Below, in pieces: positions 13,946 to 22,010 of a stretch of DNA of 64,000 nt; the first letter of the stretch is position 1; each line of letters starts with the position of its first letter. The stretch comes from an uncultured Eubacteriales bacterium (lineage in GTDB: Bacteria > Bacillota > Clostridia > Oscillospirales > Oscillospiraceae), in assembly GCA_905198835.1 (NCBI GenBank), contig CAJKDY010000014.1, positions 11,341 to 75,340 on the forward strand, given 5' to 3'. The notes beneath the pieces were generated by a model, which was given only the letters and a program-made list of their open reading frames with translations, ran no database searches and was not told the DNA's origin. A program made the position numbers and the translations under genes.

Positions 13946-16900
13946 TTACTTCTTATTCCAGGACTCTCCAGCCTCAGCGGGGCGGGCCACATGGCCGGTG
14001 GCCGCCTCCAGGATGGTGTAATAGGCCCAATGCCGGGTGGAGACGTCGGGGAAAGTGACCAGCTTCCGCAGGTTGGCCTTGATATAGTCCCTGTCGGCCT
14101 CCCGGCCCAGGAGCCGATTGACCACCGTGACCGCCTCGGCCCTGGTGATGTTCGCCCCGCCGTAGAACAGGCCGTCGCTGTACCCGTTGATCCAGCCACG
14201 GGCCGCCGCCGTCTGGATGTACCGGGCGGCCCAATAGCCCTCGGCCACATCGTCAAAGCTCTTGTACTGCTCCATGAGGTCGGGGGCACCGTCCCCATAG
14301 ACGGAGAAGAAACGAGTCGCCATCGTTACAAACTCGGCTCGGCTGATAAGCTCGTCCCCGGCAAAGGTGCCGTTGCCCCGGCCATAGGTCACACCGTAGC
14401 TGGTGAGATACCGAGCATAAGGGCCATACCATGCCCCGGCGGGAATATCGGAATAGGCGGCGTAGGTGGTGGGATAGATATGCTCCCCCTTGCGCTGGGC
14501 CAGGAGCCGGGCAAAGATAGCGGCGGCCTCTCCACGGGTCATATTGTCCTCCGGGCCAAAGTTGCCGTTGTCATAGCCCACGATATAGGCCCCATGCTCC
14601 TGAGCCTCCACGGGCATGGCCGGGACGGTGAGGACGCCGCCTTTGTCGGTCTGGCCCTCCTCACGCTGGCCCAGATCGGCCTTGACGATGACGGTCAAGC
14701 CCTCCTGGGGGGTCTGCTTGTGATTGGTGACAGTAACGGTGATCCTGTTGTCCTCATCCATATCCACCTTCCGGGGCAGGGTGACGGTGATACTGCCCGT
14801 CTTGCCGATGGACACGTCAGCGCCCACAATGGGACGAGTTGTCTCAAAGTCCGTCACCTTTACGGTGAGGGTGTGCCTATCCCGGTCAGCATCCTGCCAG
14901 CCCACGGTGGCCTTGCCGTCCCCGTTGGTGATGGTGCTGCCCTGGGGGACGGTGATTTTCCCGGCCCGGTCAGTGGTGTCGGCGGCATAGTTGTCGTTCT
15001 TGTCGGTGACAGCCACGGCCAGAGCGGAAACGGCGGAGCCGTCCCTGACGAGCCGGACGGTGATGGTGGTCTGGTCGTTATAGTCCAGCAGACGGCGGGC
15101 GGGCAGGAGGACGGTCAGGCCGTCCTTTTTGTCCAGCACCACCTCGGCCCCGGAAACGGGCTGCCGGGTATCGGTGTCGGTCACGGTGACAAGGTAGCCG
15201 TCCACCACGGCCTCGCCGTGGGTGTCGGTGGTGGCCGTCATATAGAGTTTCTCAATGACCGCCGTTTCCAGCACCTTCTTACAGACCGTACATTCTTTAT
15301 GCTTCTGCCCCTGGGCGTAGGTGGTGGCCGCCTTGTCCACAATCCAGTCCCCGGCCTTATGCCCGGTGGGGTTGGTGTAGTCGCTCTTGTAGCTGTCTCC
15401 ACAGGCGGCGCAAGTGTAGGTGGTAAAGCCCATCTTCTCACAGGTGGGGGCCGTCACCGTGGCCTTGTAGCTGTGGCCCAGGGGCTTTTTCAGCACCGCC
15501 CCACAATCCGCACAGACCTGGGGCTGGGTGCAGGTAGCGGCGGGGCCGGAGGTGTGCCCAGCGGCGCTCTGGGCCTCCAGATAGGTGTCGTTACAACGGG
15601 TACACTTGTGCTCCATGACCCCCTCCCCGGTACAGGTGGCGGTGGTGATGGGCGTCCCAGCGTCCCAATCGTGGCCCAAGGGCTGGGTGGGGTCGATCTC
15701 ATAGGCGCTGTCACAGTCAGCACAGGCAATAACCGTCTTACCACCCTCCAGACAGGTGGGAGGGATGACGGTTTTTTCATAGGTGTGACCGATGGGGCCA
15801 GCCAGCACCACGCCGCAGACGGTACAGACCTGGGCCTGGGTGCAAGTGGCGGCGGGGCCGGGGGTATGCCCGGCGGCGCTGTCGGCGGCCAAATAGTGGG
15901 CGTCACAGCGGGTACAGCGGTACTCGGTCACGCCGTCCCCGGTACAGTTGGAGACAGTCACAGCCGTGCCGCCGTCCCAGGCGTGCCCCAGGGCGGCCAT
16001 ATAGCCGATGGTCTTACTTTCCCCGCAGTTCTTACAGCGGCGGGTGATCGTTCCCTCCGTCTGGCAAGTGGCGGGGGTAACGATCTCGTCATAGTCGTGG
16101 CCGTTGGCGGGAATGGCCTCCAGAGTAGTAGCGGAACAGCGGGTACAGCGGTGCTCTTTCACCCCGTCCGTGGTGCAGGTGGCGGGGGTGATAACCGTGC
16201 CCAAGTCCCAGCTATGGCCCAGGGGCTCGGTGTAGGCGTCGGTGTAGCTGTCTCCGCAATGGGTACAACGGTAGGTCGTCCTGCCGCCTGTGGTACAGGT
16301 GGCCGTGGTGGTATCGGCAATGTAGTTATGGATGGCACCGTTACCGCCGAAGGTAGTGGCGTTAAGGGTCGTCCCGCAGACGGTACAGGTGTCGGGCTGG
16401 CCGCAAATGTCAGACTTGCCTGGGGTGTGCCCGGTGGCGGGGATGGCCTCCAGAGTGGTCACGTTGCACCTGGTACAACGGTATTCCTTGACCCCGTCCG
16501 TGGTACAAGTAGCAGGGGTGATGACCTTGCCCAAGTCCCAGGTGTGGCCCAAGGGCTCAATGTAGGCGTCGGTGTAGCTGTCTCCGCAGAAAGTACAACG
16601 GTAGGTAGTTCTGCCGCTGGTCATACAGGTGGCGGGGGTGGTGGTGGCGATATACTGATGGGCGGCCCGGTCAGCAACGCTAAGAATGTGTCGCTCCCCG
16701 CAGATGGAGCACTCCTCGGCCTCGTAGCCGGAGCTGGTGCAGGTGGCGGGGACGGAAAAGAGGTTATAAGAGTGGGCCACCGCAGGGATTTCAAAGGTGT
16801 TGACCTGACCACAGCGGGTACAGATGTGGGCCGCCTTTCCGGGGACGCCGCAGCTCGCCTCCCGAACGGTCACATCCTGCCAGCTATGGCCCAGGGCGGC

Positions 16901-18016
16901 GGTATAGTCCCGGTTTTCCGTGGCTCCGCAGACGGTACAGAGGTAACGGTTATAGCCCAGGCTGGTGCAGGTGGCGGGCACGGTACTGACCAGGGCATAG
17001 CTGTGCTTGGGACACTCCAGGAGATTAGCGGGCGGCTCGTTGGGCTCCTGGGGGCGGAGCTGGACATAGGCCACGCCGTTTTCCGTCATGCTCTGGCCGC
17101 CGTAGGTGTAGGTGATCTCATAGTAGACGGTGTACTCCCCGGCCTCGGTATAGTTGGGGGCGGAGGTCAGGGTGCAACTGTTGGCGGTGTTGCCATAGCG
17201 GATGGCGGTGGACACGCCAGCGTCGGAGAGGTCGGAAACGGTGACGGTATGGGGCCGCCCGTCTGCCACGCCGTAGTAGCTGGAAATAACGGCCTTGGCC
17301 GCCAGATACCCGGTATGGGAGTAGCCGCAATCGGCGCAAGTCTCGACCTCCACAAAACGCTGGTTGGCAAGCTGGGTCTGGACGGCGGATGTAAGGTCAT
17401 GCCGTTCCAGCTTGGAAACGGTAGCCGAGAGGGTGCCAAAGCAGAAGATACAATAATCTCCGCTCTTGGTGGTCTTGGTGTGGTAGCGGCTGTCGGCGCA
17501 CTCATAGGAAACGGACTCCGGGATGTTCTGGAAAAACTCAGTGGCGCAATCGTTCAGCCGATAAATGCTCTTGTTATAGCAGTAGGCCGTCATGCCCATG
17601 TTGCTGTTGATGGTTCCGCAGGTTTCACAAACGGCCTTTGTCCAATGGTAGCCGGTATAGTAGGCGTCCACGCCGGGAGTGCCGTCCAGGATATAGCCCC
17701 GGCCCTGCTCGTCCACGGTAGTCCCGTCCGAGTACATCACATTCCGGCTCAGGGCCGAGGCCCCGTCCCGACTATACTCCGGCGTCCGATAGACGGCAAA
17801 AATCGTGTCCTTGTTGCAATCGCAACAATGGAACGTCTCACGGCTCACGATGGCGTTGGAGTCCAACTCATTCGTCCGATTGCTGGACGTGACCCACCGC
17901 TCGGCGGGGTCATAGTAACCCAGCCCCTGGGCGGCAAAGGCGGTGGGGAGCATACCCAGGCACAGGGCCAGGGCAAGAAACAGGGCAATGGCCCTGCGGT
18001 GTTTACATATGTTCAA
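13946..18016 (-). CDS. Cys-rich repeat surface protein with SLH anchor
   Basis: A 1356-residue secreted protein. The signal peptide ends near TAFA-AQG (residues 1-29). Next come a Cys-containing N-terminal domain and about twelve repeats of 35-45 residues with a C...CxxC...GH pattern (for example YRCTRCNVTTLEAIPATGH), roughly residues 330-870. An Ig-like/carboxypeptidase-regulatory region with DADRDRHTLTVKVTDFETTR follows, and three SLH domains (about 1150-1340, NMTRGEAAAIFARLL in the first). SLH domains anchor proteins to secondary cell-wall polymers. It starts with TTG, with AGGAGG seven bases upstream. It may act in mating contact or as an adhesin carried by the ICE (inference). Confidence 0.88.
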   Translation of the reverse strand: MNICKHRRAIALFLALALCLGMLPTAFAAQGLGYYDPAERWVTSSNRTNELDSNAIVSRETFHCCDCNKDTIFAVYRTPEYSRDGASALSRNVMYSDGTTVDEQGRGYILDGTPGVDAYYTGYHWTKAVCETCGTINSNMGMTAYCYNKSIYRLNDCATEFFQNIPESVSYECADSRYHTKTTKSGDYCIFCFGTLSATVSKLERHDLTSAVQTQLANQRFVEVETCADCGYSHTGYLAAKAVISSYYGVADGRPHTVTVSDLSDAGVSTAIRYGNTANSCTLTSAPNYTEAGEYTVYYEITYTYGGQSMTENGVAYVQLRPQEPNEPPANLLECPKHSYALVSTVPATCTSLGYNRYLCTVCGATENRDYTAALGHSWQDVTVREASCGVPGKAAHICTRCGQVNTFEIPAVAHSYNLFSVPATCTSSGYEAEECSICGERHILSVADRAAHQYIATTTPATCMTSGRTTYRCTFCGDSYTDAYIEPLGHTWDLGKVITPATCTTDGVKEYRCTRCNVTTLEAIPATGHTPGKSDICGQPDTCTVCGTTLNATTFGGNGAIHNYIADTTTATCTTGGRTTYRCTHCGDSYTDAYTEPLGHSWDLGTVITPATCTTDGVKEHRCTRCSATTLEAIPANGHDYDEIVTPATCQTEGTITRRCKNCGESKTIGYMAALGHAWDGGTAVTVSNCTGDGVTEYRCTRCDAHYLAADSAAGHTPGPAATCTQAQVCTVCGVVLAGPIGHTYEKTVIPPTCLEGGKTVIACADCDSAYEIDPTQPLGHDWDAGTPITTATCTGEGVMEHKCTRCNDTYLEAQSAAGHTSGPAATCTQPQVCADCGAVLKKPLGHSYKATVTAPTCEKMGFTTYTCAACGDSYKSDYTNPTGHKAGDWIVDKAATTYAQGQKHKECTVCKKVLETAVIEKLYMTATTDTHGEAVVDGYLVTVTDTDTRQPVSGAEVVLDKKDGLTVLLPARRLLDYNDQTTITVRLVRDGSAVSALAVAVTDKNDNYAADTTDRAGKITVPQGSTITNGDGKATVGWQDADRDRHTLTVKVTDFETTRPIVGADVSIGKTGSITVTLPRKVDMDEDNRITVTVTNHKQTPQEGLTVIVKADLGQREEGQTDKGGVLTVPAMPVEAQEHGAYIVGYDNGNFGPEDNMTRGEAAAIFARLLAQRKGEHIYPTTYAAYSDIPAGAWYGPYARYLTSYGVTYGRGNGTFAGDELISRAEFVTMATRFFSVYGDGAPDLMEQYKSFDDVAEGYWAARYIQTAAARGWINGYSDGLFYGGANITRAEAVTVVNRLLGREADRDYIKANLRKLVTFPDVSTRHWAYYTILEAATGHVARPAEAGESWNKK

Positions 18017-18038
18017 AACAAGACCTCCTTAAAATAAT

Positions 18039-18065
18039 GACCTTGGGACAAGTTGTCTCAAGGTC
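18039..18065. repeat. ICE palindrome copy 4
   Basis: The longest copy, with 13-base arms: GACCTTGGGACAA-G-TTGTCTCAAGGTC with one mismatch pair. It covers the stop codon of the parB-like gene and lies 22 bases before the SLH gene start. Confidence 0.8.
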
Positions 18066-19335
18066 AGGAACGCTCGGCGGACTTGGGGGGCTTGCCCTTC
18101 TCCGGGGGCTGCTTGGCCTTCCAGTCCTCCAACAGAGCGATGATCTGGTCTTTCATCTGGCGGGGGGTGGCGGTATCGCCAAAATATTTGTTGAGCTCGG
18201 CGCTGTTGATAATCACGTTATCTACCTCCTTCTTGGGCTGGCTTAAAATGCCGTCGATCACGTCCCCGGTGAGCTGGCCCTTGTTTTCCAACTCCCGGAG
18301 CTTCTGCGCTTGGGCCAGAGAGGGGTAAACACCCTCACCCTCCATAGAGACAAGAACGGCTTGCTGGTGCTTCTTGGTGAGGTAGGAGAGCTCCACGGCG
18401 GGCATAAAGCCCATCTTCTTGGCCTGGGGGGTGAGCCCATCCACAAGGCTCTGAAATTCGGGGATCAGGTGATTGAGCCGGATATACCGCATGACCTTTT
18501 TATAGTTCATGCCGTGGGCCTCGCCCACGATCTCCACAGAACGCTTGCCCCGATCCCCGGCGGCAACGCCCTCCAGCCGCCCGCCCTGGTGCTTGATGTC
18601 CTCTACCTCCAGAGCCAGGAGAGCGGCAAGCTCGGTAGGCAGGGGTTCGCCCCGCTGCTTGTTGCTGTCCCGCATTTCCTTGACGGCCTCATGGTCGTCC
18701 ATGTCCCGGATAATACAGGGGATCTCCTCCAGCCCGGCCAGTTCGCTGGCCCGGTGGCGGCAATGGCCCGCAATGATCTCGTAGCCGTTGCCGTCCTTTT
18801 CCGGGCGGACGGTGGCCGGGGTGAACACGCCCTGCTCCTTGATGGATGCCGTGAGCTCCTTCATCCGGGGCTGGCTGTCGATAACCTTAAAGGGGTGGGC
18901 CCCAAAGGTGTGGAACGGGTGGAGCTCGGAGAGTTTCAGGTAAACGATCTTTCCCTTATCCACCGGGCGGGGTGGCTCCTCCGGGGCAGGGGGCTTTTTG
19001 CCCGGGGGCGTCTGCGCCGGAGCCGCCTTGCCGCCCTTGTCACCTTGGGACAACTTGTCTCCCTTATCCCCGCCGGGGAAGTTTACCACCTTTTTGGGCG
19101 GCTCCTTGGGCTTGCCATCCTTGGCGGACTTTCCTTTATCCTGGGTGGGCTTGTCGCCCTTGGTGGGGCCGTCCTTTCCGGGGGTGGGCTTGTCGCCCTT
19201 GGCGGGGCCATCCTTGCCCTGGGGAGCTTTGGGCGGCTCCTTGTGAACAGGGCCAGCGGCCACCTCCGGCCCCGGTGCCTTTTCCGGGGTGGGGACAGCT
19301 TGGGCCGGGCCCGATTTTTTGGTTTCGTCTGCCAT
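18064..19335 (-). CDS. ParB-like nuclease-domain protein of the ICE
   Basis: A 423-residue protein. Residues 1-125 are a low-complexity Pro/Lys/Gly/Asp tract with repeated KGDKPT units. Residues about 130-230 form a ParB N-terminal domain (IVYLKLSELHPF, then YEIIAGHCRHRASELAGL, which contains the GHCRHR box). A helix-turn-helix-rich region follows (KVMRYIRLNHLIPEFQSLVD). Such proteins occur in clostridial ICEs and may aid maintenance or regulate transfer genes. AGGAGG lies ten bases before the ATG. It is the first gene of the visible ICE operon and a candidate binder of the recurring palindrome (inference). Confidence 0.85.
   Translation of the reverse strand: MADETKKSGPAQAVPTPEKAPGPEVAAGPVHKEPPKAPQGKDGPAKGDKPTPGKDGPTKGDKPTQDKGKSAKDGKPKEPPKKVVNFPGGDKGDKLSQGDKGGKAAPAQTPPGKKPPAPEEPPRPVDKGKIVYLKLSELHPFHTFGAHPFKVIDSQPRMKELTASIKEQGVFTPATVRPEKDGNGYEIIAGHCRHRASELAGLEEIPCIIRDMDDHEAVKEMRDSNKQRGEPLPTELAALLALEVEDIKHQGGRLEGVAAGDRGKRSVEIVGEAHGMNYKKVMRYIRLNHLIPEFQSLVDGLTPQAKKMGFMPAVELSYLTKKHQQAVLVSMEGEGVYPSLAQAQKLRELENKGQLTGDVIDGILSQPKKEVDNVIINSAELNKYFGDTATPRQMKDQIIALLEDWKAKQPPEKGKPPKSAERS
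19043..19061. repeat. ICE palindrome copy 5, within the parB-like gene
   Basis: CCTTGGGACAA-C-TTGTCTC, the coding version of the same dyad. A still more degenerate version (GGGACGAGTTGTCTC) lies at 14831-14845 inside the SLH gene and is not counted. Confidence 0.6.
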
Positions 19336-19364
19336 CTTGAAAATACCTCCTTTGTCATGGCATG

Positions 19365-19390
19365 AAAAAAGCCGGGCTTACCGGGCCCGA
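19365..19390 (-). terminator. Possible leader terminator before the parB-like gene
   Basis: On the minus strand CGGGC-CCGGTAA-GCCCG followed by GCTTTTTT, 30 bases upstream of the parB-like start. Its place inside the leader suggests attenuation rather than simple gene end. Confidence 0.45.
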
Positions 19391-19430
19391 CGAACAGAGT
19401 AACAAAACCTCCTTCATTATGAAATTATAG

Positions 19431-19463
19431 AAAAACGCCGCCCGTAGTCTTGTTTGGGCGGCG
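19431..19463 (-). terminator. Terminator at the ICE edge
   Basis: On the minus strand CGCCGCCC pairs with GGGCGGCG over a 12-base loop, followed by TTTTT. It stops transcription entering the ICE operon from the right. Confidence 0.65.
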
Positions 19464-19564
19464 TCAATCATCAAAATTTATTGCTTGCATATCAAGCTCG
19501 GATATATTAGAATTATGGAAAGAATAGCGGGTAATTTTAGGTGCAGAGTGCAAATTAGGTGTGA

Positions 19565-19638
19565 AAACCTCTTGTTGACTGCCAGCAAACCGTTGGTATA
19601 ACTGACTTTCTTCAAGTCCTATAATTACACTCCGACCA
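19565..19638 (+). repeat. Degenerate repeat A ending like tRNA-Pro
   Basis: About 74 bases ending TATAATTACACTCCGACCA, the last 11 being the acceptor end expected of a Firmicute tRNA-Pro. Two short dyads precede it (GCCAGC-AAACC-GTTGGT and GACT-N7-AGTC). Copies B and C lie at 20511-20543 and 21885-21959. No complementary 5' acceptor strand exists, so this is not a whole tRNA. The remainder of 19470-19564 holds nothing I can recognise. Confidence 0.6.
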
Positions 19639-19640
19639 TG

Positions 19641-19670
19641 GGTGAGTCCTTATAGGACTCACCTTTTTAT
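19641..19670 (+). terminator. Terminator directly after repeat A
   Basis: GGTGAGTCC-TTATA-GGACTCACC followed by TTTTTAT, two bases after the CCA-like end of repeat A. Confidence 0.8.
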
Positions 19671-19776
19671 ATCTTCCTCAAATCGCAAAGTTTTTTCGAC
19701 TTTGACCTTTATCTTGCTTGGTGGATATGCTATGATAGTTAAAAGTCTCGTAGATATTGCTGAAAGGAAAATTACA

Positions 19777-20427
19777 ATGATAAACTACAAAATTATTTGC
19801 CGTTATATTGCAATACTCACTTTAGCAATTATCTTCATCCTTCTATCTGCTTGTGGGCAGAAAACTGCGGTTAAAGTTAATCAAGAGTTTGATGAGCAGA
19901 ACCGGGTCATAAAAGAGACTACTTTTATTCGAGGACAGTTTTTTGATACAGTAACTTATCAATATGCTTCTAATGGCGACTGTATTCGAGAAAATCACTA
20001 CAATGCAGAGGATCTTTTGATATACTATCTTATCTTTGATTATGACGAGAAAGGGCAACAGATTAGGCGCACTCAATACCAGGATGATGAGATGTTTGTT
20101 GAAACTACTATGGAATATGATATCAACGGGCGCATGACACGTTCAGATGATCTGACATACCAAGGTGGAAAGTCGTATTGTCTCTATTTCTATGATGAGA
20201 ATGGTGTCTTGGCGGAGAGTAAAACATATTCAGTATATTCTGACGGGGACTGCCTTACTTATGTAGATAAATACGACGCAAATGGGAACCAGATAAGTTC
20301 TTCGCATTATGTTACAAGCGGGGCTCTGGACTATACAAAAAAATGGGAGTATGATACCAACGGCAATGTGAAGAAGGTCACTGAATACGATAGGGATGGC
20401 AATATAATGACCTCTCAGACGTATTGA
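19777..20427 (+). CDS. Putative lipoprotein with YD-like repeats
   Basis: A 216-residue protein with a lipoprotein signal (hydrophobic IAILTLAIIFILLSACGQ, lipobox LSAC), so it should be tethered outside the membrane. The mature part has several repeats of the form YDANGNQISSSHYV and YDINGRMTRSDDL, resembling single RHS/YD units. The gene is clearly more A/T-rich than its neighbours, a sign of transfer. It sits alone between repeats A and B. The start at 19777 has AAGGA upstream; longer in-frame starts lack a site. Function unknown. Confidence 0.7.
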   Translation: MINYKIICRYIAILTLAIIFILLSACGQKTAVKVNQEFDEQNRVIKETTFIRGQFFDTVTYQYASNGDCIRENHYNAEDLLIYYLIFDYDEKGQQIRRTQYQDDEMFVETTMEYDINGRMTRSDDLTYQGGKSYCLYFYDENGVLAESKTYSVYSDGDCLTYVDKYDANGNQISSSHYVTSGALDYTKKWEYDTNGNVKKVTEYDRDGNIMTSQTY

Positions 20428-20510
20428 TATGACTTCCGACAAGTAAATTCTATGCCAGGAAAAAACTGTGTTTAGTTGCATCTTGAAAGTGAATGAGTTA
20501 TTAAAATCGA

Positions 20511-20543
20511 GTTTCTTTAGTTCCTATAATTACACTCCGACCA
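20511..20543 (+). repeat. Degenerate repeat B ending like tRNA-Pro
   Basis: Shares 21 identical bases with the end of repeat A (…TATAATTACACTCCGACCA). The sequence upstream is much more diverged. Confidence 0.6.
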
Positions 20544-20548
20544 CGTGA

Positions 20549-20588
20549 AAAGCCTTGGAGCTTTAAAGCTCCAAGGCTTTCCTCTTTT
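20549..20588. terminator. Terminator after repeat B
   Basis: AAAGCCTTGGAGC-TTTA-AAGCTCCAAGGCTTT, then CCTCTTTTTT on the plus strand. The stem can serve both directions. Confidence 0.75.
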
Positions 20589-20642
20589 TTGGAACTGCTT
20601 GCTTTCGGCCACATGGCAACACTCTGGCACTGCCGGGCCGGC

Positions 20643-21488
20643 CTACTCGATCCGGGTTAGGAGCCGGGCCATGGCGGAGACCCATTTCAGGTCGTCGTCG
20701 GTGAGTTGGAGTTGGCCGGTCTGGTTTCCCTGCAGAATGCCCGCCGCCAGCAGTTGCTCCGCGCTGGGTTGGGCCCATTTGGGGAGTTCGGAGACCGTGT
20801 GGTATACCCTCTGAGGCGGCCGTAGCCGCTCCACCTCCTCGGCCACGATCCGGCGCACCTGCTCTTCGGTCACGGAGTACTCCTCCTTTTGGTCCAAGAT
20901 AGCCTGTACCTCATGGCGCAGGTGATTCATGCTCTTGCCGTGTTTGGGCAGCCACTGGCCCATGTCGGCGTGGTTGGAGCCCATGCCCGCACGGTAGCTC
21001 TCGGCGTGGTCGTTGATGGCGTCCACCCCATAGCCCAGCTCCACCGCCACAAAGACGTTCCATGCCACCAACAGCTTCCACATCCGATCAAAGTACCCCT
21101 GGTTCTTGGCCACATCGTAGCCCAACATAGTACCGCCGGCATAAGTGTGCCCGGCGGGCTCACAGACCTCCCACTGGATACGCGAGTCGTTCCAGCTTCC
21201 CCGTGTTCCCGAGCCCACTCCCCAGGGGCGCCGGTCATAGGGCATACAAAGAAGGATGCGCCCCTCGCCGGTGTGGAAATCTCCCAGGATAGCGTTAACG
21301 CCCCAGCCCGCATCGGCACGGTCCATGCGGCGGTACATCGCATCCGCGGAGGGCTGGGCTACTCCGGGGGAGTGATTGACACAGCCCCTGACCCGGATGG
21401 TCCGGCCTGCCCGGTACGCGCCATTTTTGACGGCATAGCGTACCTCCAGATGGGCTTGCGCATAGGCGATCCATTCAGCTCTGGTCAT
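20643..21488 (-). CDS. N-acetylmuramoyl-L-alanine amidase-like endolysin
   Basis: A 281-residue protein. The N-terminal part (RVRGCVNHSPGVAQPSADAM, then GWGVNAILGDF) and a later region with ESYRAGMGSNHADMGQW resemble the Amidase_2/PGRP-type fold with Zn-ligand His residues. A linker with KEEYSVTEEQVRRIVAEEVE precedes a C-terminal segment SELPKWAQPSAEQLLAAGIL of the kind found in phage and ICE endolysins as a wall-binding or tail motif. It is probably a relic or part of a phage-like lysis module. The start at 21488 has AGGAGG six bases upstream. It overlaps the small gene before it. Confidence 0.7.
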   Translation of the reverse strand: MTRAEWIAYAQAHLEVRYAVKNGAYRAGRTIRVRGCVNHSPGVAQPSADAMYRRMDRADAGWGVNAILGDFHTGEGRILLCMPYDRRPWGVGSGTRGSWNDSRIQWEVCEPAGHTYAGGTMLGYDVAKNQGYFDRMWKLLVAWNVFVAVELGYGVDAINDHAESYRAGMGSNHADMGQWLPKHGKSMNHLRHEVQAILDQKEEYSVTEEQVRRIVAEEVERLRPPQRVYHTVSELPKWAQPSAEQLLAAGILQGNQTGQLQLTDDDLKWVSAMARLLTRIE

Positions 21489-21762
21489 CGTCATCCTCCT
21501 CTACCCAATCCTGGATATATTCTCCCCGGCTGTCCAGTCGGAAGTAAAAGGGGCCTGTCCCGTTGCGGTGAAAGGCCTGGATGGGGGTGGACACACAAAA
21601 GCCGATCTCAGAGTCATCTTCCTTTTGGCAAGGATAGCGGCACATAGAGTGGTCGCATATGATGTTTTTCTCGGGATCGCAGAGGTAGAACCGTACCGGC
21701 TGCCCTGTTTCGGTATCTACGAGATACCCCTCCCGGCCTGCTGACAGCTTACTGAGCTCCAC
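21475..21762 (-). CDS. Small hypothetical protein before the amidase
   Basis: A 95-residue acidic protein from a GTG start with AGAGGG upstream. It contains a Cys cluster (CDHSMCRYPCQ) that could bind metal and a very acidic end (WVEEDDDDQS). The last 14 bases overlap the amidase gene, so the two are translated together. I do not recognise a family; the pairing with an endolysin suggests a phage-derived pair. Confidence 0.6.
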   Translation of the reverse strand: MELSKLSAGREGYLVDTETGQPVRFYLCDPEKNIICDHSMCRYPCQKEDDSEIGFCVSTPIQAFHRNGTGPFYFRLDSRGEYIQDWVEEDDDDQS

Positions 21763-21884
21763 AGTCTCGCCCTCTTTTCATTAAGATTTCTTCTCTATCC
21801 CTATGGCCATGGAAACGGAGATAGAACTGTATCTTCCGGAAGGAGCTTGCACAGCAAGGAAGAAAGCTACTATTTGATATTTGA

Positions 21885-21959
21885 AAAAACTCTTGCTGAC
21901 TGTCGGTAAATCATTGATGTAACAGGTTCTTTTAAGCCCTGCCATTATCGCTCCGACCA
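21885..21959 (+). repeat. Degenerate repeat C ending like tRNA-Pro
   Basis: Aligns with repeat A over about 70 bases (CTCTTGCTGACTGTCGG against CTCTTGTTGACTGCCAG at its start) and ends CGCTCCGACCA. The two dyads of repeat A are kept by compensating changes: GTCGGT-N5-ATTGAT and GGTT-N6-AGCC. Confidence 0.55.
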
Positions 21960-21960
21960 G

Positions 21961-21996
21961 AAAAAGCACCAGCCTATCTCTAGGCTGGTGCTTTTT
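21961..21996. terminator. Terminator after repeat C and the anti-sigma gene
   Basis: AAAAAGCACCAGCCTA-TCTC-TAGGCTGGTGCTTTTT, symmetric. It ends the minus-strand anti-sigma operon and follows repeat C on the plus strand. Confidence 0.85.
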
Positions 21997-22010
21997 CATG
22001 CGGGGCAGGT

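Larger units (their letters stand above)
1..19470 (-). mobile_element. Integrative conjugative element, partial (Tn1549/CTn-like)
   Basis: A minus-strand run of conjugation genes: ParB-like, SLH surface protein, PcfB, VirD4/TraG (interrupted), Maff2, TrbL/VirB6-like, SpoVG-like, DNA methylase, PrgI. This set and order is known from clostridial ICEs related to Tn1549 and the C. difficile CTn elements. The left end, including VirB4, relaxase and integrase, is outside the window. The right boundary is not defined by sequence. I place it near the minus-strand terminator at 19431-19463, before gene orientation and base composition change. Confidence 0.8.

Noticed and set aside
15250..16980. A CRISPR-like array of regular repeats
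   Set aside because: The periodicity is the coding DNA of the CxxC protein repeats. Units of 105-200 bases are not separated by unique spacers of constant length.
13832..18037. A 1401-codon open frame on the plus strand
   Set aside because: It is the antisense of the SLH surface protein gene. Its long Gly/Val-rich translation comes from the repeated, GC-rich template, and it has no ribosome site.
18039..18065. A parS centromere site
   Set aside because: The palindrome does not match the TGTTTCACGTGAAACA-type parS consensus. It is reported as an ICE-specific dyad of unknown function.
19563..19638. A tRNA-Pro gene
   Set aside because: The 3' end CACTCCGACCA fits, but there is no CGGAGTG acceptor strand, D arm or anticodon arm with a U33, and the T arm is non-canonical.
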